This document shows positions 6,951 to 10,894 of a stretch of DNA of 10,894 nt, one piece after another. The notes beneath the pieces are model-generated. The model saw only the letters and a program-made list of their open reading frames with translations, did no database searches and was not told the origin of the DNA. Each line of letters starts with the position of its first letter. Positions within the stretch are counted from its first letter, which is position 1. A program made the position numbers and the translations under genes. Origin of the DNA: MGBC131033 sp910585655 (GTDB lineage: Bacteria; Bacillota; Clostridia; Lachnospirales; Lachnospiraceae); assembly GCA_949502025.1 (NCBI GenBank), contig CATBCG010000080.1:1-10894 (forward strand). The letters are read 5' to 3'.

Positions 6951-6958
6951 CGTTTTAT

Positions 6959-7513
6959 ATGGACTTAAATAAACTTCCAAATTATACGATAGAAGATATC
7001 TACAACTTACCGGATGGAACGAGAGCAGAACTGATTGACGGAGAACTTTATATGATGGCACCGCCAAAACGGTTTCATCAAAAACTGATTACTTTTTTCG
7101 TTTGGAAAATCAGAAACCATATCGAACAGCAGCAAGGATCTTGCGAGGTCTATCCTGCACCCTTTGCAGTCTTCCTGAATGCCGATGACAAAACCTATGT
7201 CGAACCGGATATCAGTGTTATCTGTGACTCGGACAAACTGACTGATTCCGGCTGTCTGGGCGCACCGGACTGGGTGATTGAGGTCGTGTCTCCCAGTAGT
7301 CAAAAGATGGACTATGGCACCAAATTATTCAAATATCGAACAGCCGGTGTTCTGGAATACTGGATTGTCGATCCGTCCGATAAAAGCATTCTGATTTATG
7401 ATTTTCATGAGAAAACAAAAGAATCTGCCGAAAAATATACCTTCCAAGATACGGTTGCTTCTCATACGATACAAGGGCTTTCGCTTTGTCTCGCAGAACT
7501 AACCGCCGGATAA
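6959..7513 (+). CDS. Uma2-family PD-(D/E)XK restriction endonuclease-like protein
   Basis: 184 aa. Uma2 (formerly DUF820) proteins have a PD-(D/E)XK nuclease fold; their biological role is not settled. Family pattern is clear: an N-terminal block with LPDGTRAELIDGELYMMAPP (17-36), a following histidine H40, VEPDISVICD at 81-90 with the acidic D84, the core APDWVIEVVSPSS at 102-114 with E108, then a helix with K122 and K125 and the strand LEYWIVDPSD at 132-141. D84, E108 and a helix lysine plausibly form the metal site. No CARF or other sensor domain is present. It diverges from cas6 with its own promoter and terminator, so it is transcribed separately from the CRISPR operon. A link to defence is only suggested by position. 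Confidence 0.9.
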   Translation: MDLNKLPNYTIEDIYNLPDGTRAELIDGELYMMAPPKRFHQKLITFFVWKIRNHIEQQQGSCEVYPAPFAVFLNADDKTYVEPDISVICDSDKLTDSGCLGAPDWVIEVVSPSSQKMDYGTKLFKYRTAGVLEYWIVDPSDKSILIYDFHEKTKESAEKYTFQDTVASHTIQGLSLCLAELTAG

Positions 7514-7520
7514 CGACAAG

Positions 7521-7557
7521 GAGCCACCGGAAAGCATGCTTTCCGATGGCTCTTTTC
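7521..7557 (+). terminator. Intrinsic terminator after uma2
   Basis: GAGCCAcCGGAAAG (7521-7534) pairs with CTTTCCGaTGGCTC (7539-7552) around a CATG loop, with one internal mismatch, followed by TTTTCTAT. It lies 7 nt after the uma2 stop. On the minus strand the hairpin faces dapL read-through but lacks a clear U-run, so bidirectional function is less certain. Confidence 0.9.
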
Positions 7558-7576
7558 TATACCTGTTTCTATCACT

Positions 7577-8791
7577 TTACAACCTTTTTATCCTAGCAAT
7601 CGCCTCTACCGTATTTTCATACGTCCCGAACGCCGTCAGCCGGAAATACCCTTCTCCGCTTGGTCCAAAGCCGGAACCAGGTGTTCCGACAACACCAGCC
7701 TCCTCCAACAGATAATCAAAAAACTGCCAGGAGGTCATGCCCTTTGGTGTCTGAAGCCAGACGTACGGCGCATTGACACCGCCTGAAACCGTATAGCCAG
7801 CCTCTCTTAGTCCCTCGCGGATGGTTTTGGCATTGTTCATATAGTAAGCGACCTGTTCTGCCGTCTGCTTCTGCCCTTCCGGGGTATAAACGGCAGCTCC
7901 GGCAGCCTGAATGATGTATGGCGCGCCGTTAAATTTCGTTCCATGCCGTCTTGCCCACAGGCTGTTTAAAGATACGCCGCCGCATGTTAAATCCTTTGGA
8001 ATGACGGTAAAGCCCAGACGAGTTCCCGTAAAGCCGGCATTTTTAGAAAAGCTTCGCAGCTCAATCGCACAGGTTCTTGCTCCCTCGCATTCATAGATCG
8101 AATGTGGTACATCGGCTTCTGAAATATATGCCTCGTAAGCGGCATCGTAAATAATCACACAACCTTCCCGGTTGGCATAGTCCACCCAACGCTGCAATTC
8201 CGATTTGGTAATCGCCGATCCGGTCGGGTTATTCGGAAAACACAGATAAATGATGTCCGGACGTTCCTTTGGCAGCTCCGGCAGGAAATTCGTCTCTGCC
8301 GTACATGGCATATAGATCACATTCGACCAGCGTTCTTCCTGTTCCAGATACACGCCTGTTCTGCCGGACATGGCATTGGTATCCACATAGACCGGATAAA
8401 CCGGATCACAGACGGCGATTTTATTGTCCAGGGCAAAAATATCTCCGATATTACCGGAATCGCTTTTCGCTCCGTCGCTGATAAAAATTTCGTCCAGCTC
8501 GATATGAGCCCCCCTGGCTGTATAATCATGATCGATAATCGCCTGACGTAAAAATTCATAGCCTAATTCCGGCGCATAGCCCTTAAAGGTTTCCGCACGG
8601 CTCATCTCATCGACCGCACTGTGCAGCCGCTCGATCACAGCCGGAGCCAGAGGCAGCGTCACATCGCCGATTCCCAAACGGACGATGCTTTTATCCGGAT
8701 GAGCAGCCGAATACTCCTTAACCTTTTTGCCAATCGTAGAAAACAGATAGCTTCCTGGCAGTTTTAAATAATTTTCATTGATCTTATACAT
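7577..8791 (-). CDS. dapL: LL-diaminopimelate aminotransferase (DapL)
   Basis: 404 aa, normal DapL length. DapL is a PLP enzyme that converts tetrahydrodipicolinate directly to LL-diaminopimelate with glutamate as amino donor (EC 2.6.1.83). It bypasses the succinylated or acetylated steps of lysine and peptidoglycan precursor synthesis. Class I/II aminotransferase marks are FPNNPTG at 185-191 (N187), YDAAYEAY at 215-222, SFSKNAGFTGTRLGF at 247-261 with K250 as the PLP-binding lysine, and YFRLTAF at 382-388 with the substrate carboxylate-binding R384. The N-terminal MYKINENYLKLPGSYLFSTI and LGIGDVTLPL (39-48) are characteristic of DapL among aminotransferases. GGAGG lies just before the ATG. 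It has its own promoter at 8894-8922 and converges with uma2. It is unrelated to the CRISPR locus. Confidence 0.95.
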   Translation of the reverse strand: MYKINENYLKLPGSYLFSTIGKKVKEYSAAHPDKSIVRLGIGDVTLPLAPAVIERLHSAVDEMSRAETFKGYAPELGYEFLRQAIIDHDYTARGAHIELDEIFISDGAKSDSGNIGDIFALDNKIAVCDPVYPVYVDTNAMSGRTGVYLEQEERWSNVIYMPCTAETNFLPELPKERPDIIYLCFPNNPTGSAITKSELQRWVDYANREGCVIIYDAAYEAYISEADVPHSIYECEGARTCAIELRSFSKNAGFTGTRLGFTVIPKDLTCGGVSLNSLWARRHGTKFNGAPYIIQAAGAAVYTPEGQKQTAEQVAYYMNNAKTIREGLREAGYTVSGGVNAPYVWLQTPKGMTSWQFFDYLLEEAGVVGTPGSGFGPSGEGYFRLTAFGTYENTVEAIARIKRL

Positions 8792-8866
8792 ATTTTTTCC
8801 TCCATTCTTTCTGGTTAATTTTTCATAGCGTACTTGACAAAAGTCTCCATCTTATTTATTGTACTG

Positions 8867-8876
8867 TTGTATACAA
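8867..8876. promoter_or_regulatory. Palindrome TTGTATACAA, possible dapL operator
   Basis: A perfect 10-bp palindrome lies about 11-20 nt downstream of the expected dapL transcription start, where a bound repressor could block the polymerase. The TTGTATACAA type resembles operators of GntR-family regulators, but no regulator gene is in the window. Operator function is inference. Confidence 0.4.
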
Positions 8877-8893
8877 TCCTTTCTGCTGTTCTA

Positions 8894-8922
8894 ATCATAA
8901 CCGATTTCGGAGAAACTGACAA
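8894..8922 (-). promoter_or_regulatory. Sigma-70-type promoter of dapL
   Basis: On the minus strand TTGTCA (8917-8922) and TATGAT (8894-8899) are 17 bp apart, each matching the consensus at five of six bases. Predicted start is near 8887, giving a 5' leader of about 95 nt. Confidence 0.72.
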
Positions 8923-8928
8923 GCCCCA

Positions 8929-8983
8929 TTTTCAAAAAAAGAAAAAAGCCATAATTCCTTTATGAAAAGAATCATAGCCTTTT
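8929..8983 (-). terminator. Intrinsic terminator after the GH5 gene
   Basis: On the minus strand a 15-bp stem (arms 8969-8983 and 8943-8957, including three G-U pairs) encloses an 11-nt loop. It is followed by two T-runs (TTTTTTC then TTTTTTT). It lies 45 nt after the GH5 stop and just upstream of the dapL promoter, separating the two transcripts. Confidence 0.85.
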
Positions 8984-9027
8984 CCAATCCAGAGAACTGG
9001 CAGGGTTTTCTCTGTCAAAAAACTGTT

Positions 9028-10743
9028 TTAATACGCAAATTTTACATTTTTGATCTGAACCGTTCCCTGCTTCACTACCAGTTTTACGACAGCCTCTTCT
9101 CCTGCCGGAATAGCAACGCTTTCTGATAGCGGCAGATGTTCCTCCTCTGTTATGGACATGGTTGTTTTTGGCAGTGTTACCTCACCGACCAGATCTCCAT
9201 TACAGTAAACCTCGATTTTAGCCTCTTCTAACGCTGTCCCTTCTACCGAAACCTGACAAAGCTTTTCTACCTCATGAACCGTATAATAAGCATATTCCTC
9301 GGCAGATAGCTCTAACGCCAAGTCAAACAACGGATCATATCTGACCTCTGGTTTTGGTCCACAGTCAAAGTCAAAGGACGGGAATGGATGCCGTTTTTGG
9401 GTAGCCCAAACAAGCTTTGTATGGTCTTCTGCACGAAATTCCAGATAATTTCCCCATTCCCAGTTCCCATAATAGCGCCTTCCATCCGGCTCCCACATAT
9501 CATAACCGACACCCGGAACATTGATATTAGGACGTTTCTGACTCAAACGTGGATATTCTTTATTACGGATACAGTTTTGATACCACAGACTTTCTAAGTA
9601 TTCGTCAAAAATCCTTTGGCTGTTTTCATAGGATGGACGTGGACCACCGGAAATAAAGGCGGCAATTTTATCCCACTCCTTTGGTAATACCTGCCCTAAA
9701 TTATTCGTTCTGCCTTCCCGCGCCGCTGTCTTCCACCCCCAGATGGAATAGCCGATACCCAAATGCCCGCACATATCAAAAAATACCGCATTGGCAATCG
9801 GATGAGAGCCACATTCGCTAATCCAGATCGGCACATCTAGTTCCAAACCTTTCAGTATATAAGGACGTAAGTCCTTGAGAGAACAATCTGCCCCATAAAT
9901 ATGGACATTGATTGCCCAGTTGTGATAGCCTGGATCGTAATCATGACCAAATATCTCATTGCTGCGGGCAAAAGCAGGTCCTTCCAGGAAAAAGATATGT
10001 TTTCCACCGTCAATTTTCCGCATCCGTTCGATACATTCGATGTAATATTGTTCCAAAAGCGGAATTGCAAAGTATGCCGGCGGAGTGCTGACCGGCTCAT
10101 TGGCTAAATCATAACCTGCTAAAATCCAACGCTCATGATATCTCCTTGTCAATTCCTCCCATAAAAGAATCTGGCGTTCCTTGCTTTCTTCATCCATCAA
10201 AAGACTTGGATAATGATTAAACAAAGCATCTCCGCAGCAACCGTTGATACCACCGACAGAAGCGTGCATATCTAAAATTACATATATTTTATATTTCTCA
10301 CACCAGTCAAACAGATGATCTAAGCGTGTAAATGCTTTTTCATTGAATTGAATCCCTGGCTCCTCATAAAGCAGAGCGTTGGCATCTAAAACCACACGCA
10401 CGCAGTTCCATCCGTCTTCTGCCATCGCCTTGATATCCTCTTCATTGGTATGAGCTTCTTCCCATCGATCCCAAAATGTACTTAAATATTCGCTTCCGCA
10501 CAGTTCCTGTACTACCTGGGAAATGGTCCGGCGGCGGTCAAATCGCTGGTTATTCTGCCGGTCGTCCTTTGGAAATACCCATTCTAGCGGACGCGGCGGC
10601 TGACCCACCATAAATCCTTCCGGGTTCTGCCAGTTGGCAATGGCATATCCCGCTAGTACCACCGGTTCCCCTGCTTCATTCACAAATCCTCTTCCTTGGG
10701 CGCGCAGCACACCCTTTACACAACCATTATTATACTTACTCAT
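9028..10743 (-). CDS. Glycoside hydrolase family 5 enzyme with C-terminal beta-sandwich domain
   Basis: 571 aa. GH5 enzymes hydrolyse beta-linked glycans (cellulose, mannan, glucosides and others) by a retaining mechanism; the exact substrate cannot be read here. The (beta/alpha)8 domain spans roughly 25-370. NEP at 215-217 supplies the acid/base E216, ISECG at 308-312 the nucleophile E310, and LDMHAS at 157-162 the conserved active-site histidine H160. SIWGWK at 333-338 sits in the last barrel strand region. From about 460 the sequence is strand-rich and ends GTVQIKNVKFAY, like a carbohydrate-binding or jelly-roll module. The N-terminus (MSKYNNGCVKGVL) has no signal peptide, so the enzyme is probably cytoplasmic and acts on imported oligosaccharides or glycosides. 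AGGAGGT precedes the ATG. It may be downstream in an operon with the partial gene at the right edge. Confidence 0.88.
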   Translation of the reverse strand: MSKYNNGCVKGVLRAQGRGFVNEAGEPVVLAGYAIANWQNPEGFMVGQPPRPLEWVFPKDDRQNNQRFDRRRTISQVVQELCGSEYLSTFWDRWEEAHTNEEDIKAMAEDGWNCVRVVLDANALLYEEPGIQFNEKAFTRLDHLFDWCEKYKIYVILDMHASVGGINGCCGDALFNHYPSLLMDEESKERQILLWEELTRRYHERWILAGYDLANEPVSTPPAYFAIPLLEQYYIECIERMRKIDGGKHIFFLEGPAFARSNEIFGHDYDPGYHNWAINVHIYGADCSLKDLRPYILKGLELDVPIWISECGSHPIANAVFFDMCGHLGIGYSIWGWKTAAREGRTNNLGQVLPKEWDKIAAFISGGPRPSYENSQRIFDEYLESLWYQNCIRNKEYPRLSQKRPNINVPGVGYDMWEPDGRRYYGNWEWGNYLEFRAEDHTKLVWATQKRHPFPSFDFDCGPKPEVRYDPLFDLALELSAEEYAYYTVHEVEKLCQVSVEGTALEEAKIEVYCNGDLVGEVTLPKTTMSITEEEHLPLSESVAIPAGEEAVVKLVVKQGTVQIKNVKFAY

Positions 10744-10765
10744 TTTTACCTCCTATTTAAGTTCC

Positions 10766-10874
10766 GCATCTCCATTTCAATACCCCTTAACTGGGGAGAA
10801 AATTCCTGCCGCTATAAAACCATGCCCTTCGGGCGCGTCAGTAATTTCTCCCAGGGGTATTTCCATTCCGATGC
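10766..10874. repeat. Nested inverted repeat upstream of the GH5 gene
   Basis: Three nested complementary pairs are visible: GCATC (10766-10770) with GATGC (10870-10874); AATACCCC (10779-10786) with GGGGTATT (10854-10861); and CTGGGGAGAAAATT (10791-10804) with AATTTCTCCCAG (10843-10854, sharing one base), the last with two single-base bulges. The strands between the outer and middle stems are near copies of each other (TCCATTTC and TCCATTCC). A small GCCC-TTC-GGGC hairpin sits near the apex (10824-10834). As minus-strand RNA it would fold just before the GH5 ribosome binding site. It overlaps the possible partial CDS. Confidence 0.6.
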
Positions 10875-10894
10875 TATTGCTGTTGCTGTTTTTA
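10777..10894 (-). CDS. Possible C-terminal end of an upstream gene, unidentified (partial)
   Basis: An open minus-strand frame enters from the right edge and runs 38 codons to a TGA at 10777-10779, 33 nt before the GH5 start. Its end reads ...GMEIPLGEI, then TDAPEGHGFIAAGIF, then SPVKGY. The composition and codon choice look protein-like, and the spacing to GH5 fits an operon. I do not recognise the family from so short a piece. The same DNA contains a strong inverted repeat, so it could instead be an untranslated structured leader. The sequence beyond the window decides this. Confidence 0.45.
   Translation of the reverse strand, partial: KNSNSNSIGMEIPLGEITDAPEGHGFIAAGIFSPVKGY

Noticed and set aside
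6785..6958. Upstream ATG giving the Uma2 protein a hydrophobic N-terminal extension
   Set aside because: The promoter at 6898-6927 and AAGGAG at 6945-6950 place the start at 6959. The extension is intergenic DNA read as protein and not a true membrane segment.
8834..8862. Plus-strand TTGACA with TATTGT at 17 bp between dapL and GH5
   Set aside because: The -35 is perfect, but the -10 is poor and there is no plus-strand gene downstream. An antisense RNA is possible but nothing else supports it.

Overview
The window looks like low-to-moderate GC Firmicutes DNA, most likely a gut or rumen Clostridia (Lachnospiraceae-like) chromosome. This is an inference from three things: strong AGGAGG-type ribosome binding sites before almost every gene, an LL-diaminopimelate aminotransferase (DapL) lysine route, and a glycoside hydrolase family 5 (GH5) gene without a secretion signal. 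No rRNA, tRNA, transposase or phage structural gene is visible.

Left part (1-6776): a compact type III-A (Csm) CRISPR-Cas locus, all read on the minus strand. From a sigma-70-type promoter (6748-6776) the order is cas6, cas10/csm1, csm2, csm3, csm4, csm5, then a 139-bp leader and a short CRISPR array cut by the left window edge. The genes overlap or lie 3-14 nt apart, so they form one translationally coupled operon that probably reads towards the array. Cas6 would cut the array transcript at the 3' base of the repeat hairpin, leaving an 8-nt ACGGAAAC tag on each crRNA. Csm1-5 would assemble on the crRNA. Csm3 keeps its RNase aspartate (D32). Cas10 keeps both the HD nuclease and the GGDD cyclic-oligoadenylate synthase residues. 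Neither cas1/cas2 nor a CARF-domain effector (Csm6 or similar) is present in the window.

Middle (6777-7560): a divergent intergenic region with a separate, well-formed promoter for a plus-strand Uma2-family PD-(D/E)XK nuclease-like gene, which ends in a strong intrinsic terminator.

Right part (7577-10894): housekeeping and accessory metabolism on the minus strand. It holds dapL (lysine and cell-wall precursor synthesis) with its own promoter and a possible operator palindrome, a cytoplasmic GH5 glycosidase with an intrinsic terminator, and, at the right edge, a probable 38-codon C-terminal end of an upstream gene. That edge segment also contains a striking inverted repeat.

Points most worth a second look: spacer 2 carries a Shine-Dalgarno plus ATG start in the orientation that makes its crRNA antisense to an mRNA start; the decayed trailer-end repeat keeps its hairpin through a paired substitution; a GGDD-competent Cas10 has no recognisable CARF effector nearby while an Uma2 nuclease sits across the divergent promoter region; the leader has duplicated motifs; and there is a nested inverted repeat upstream of the GH5 gene.
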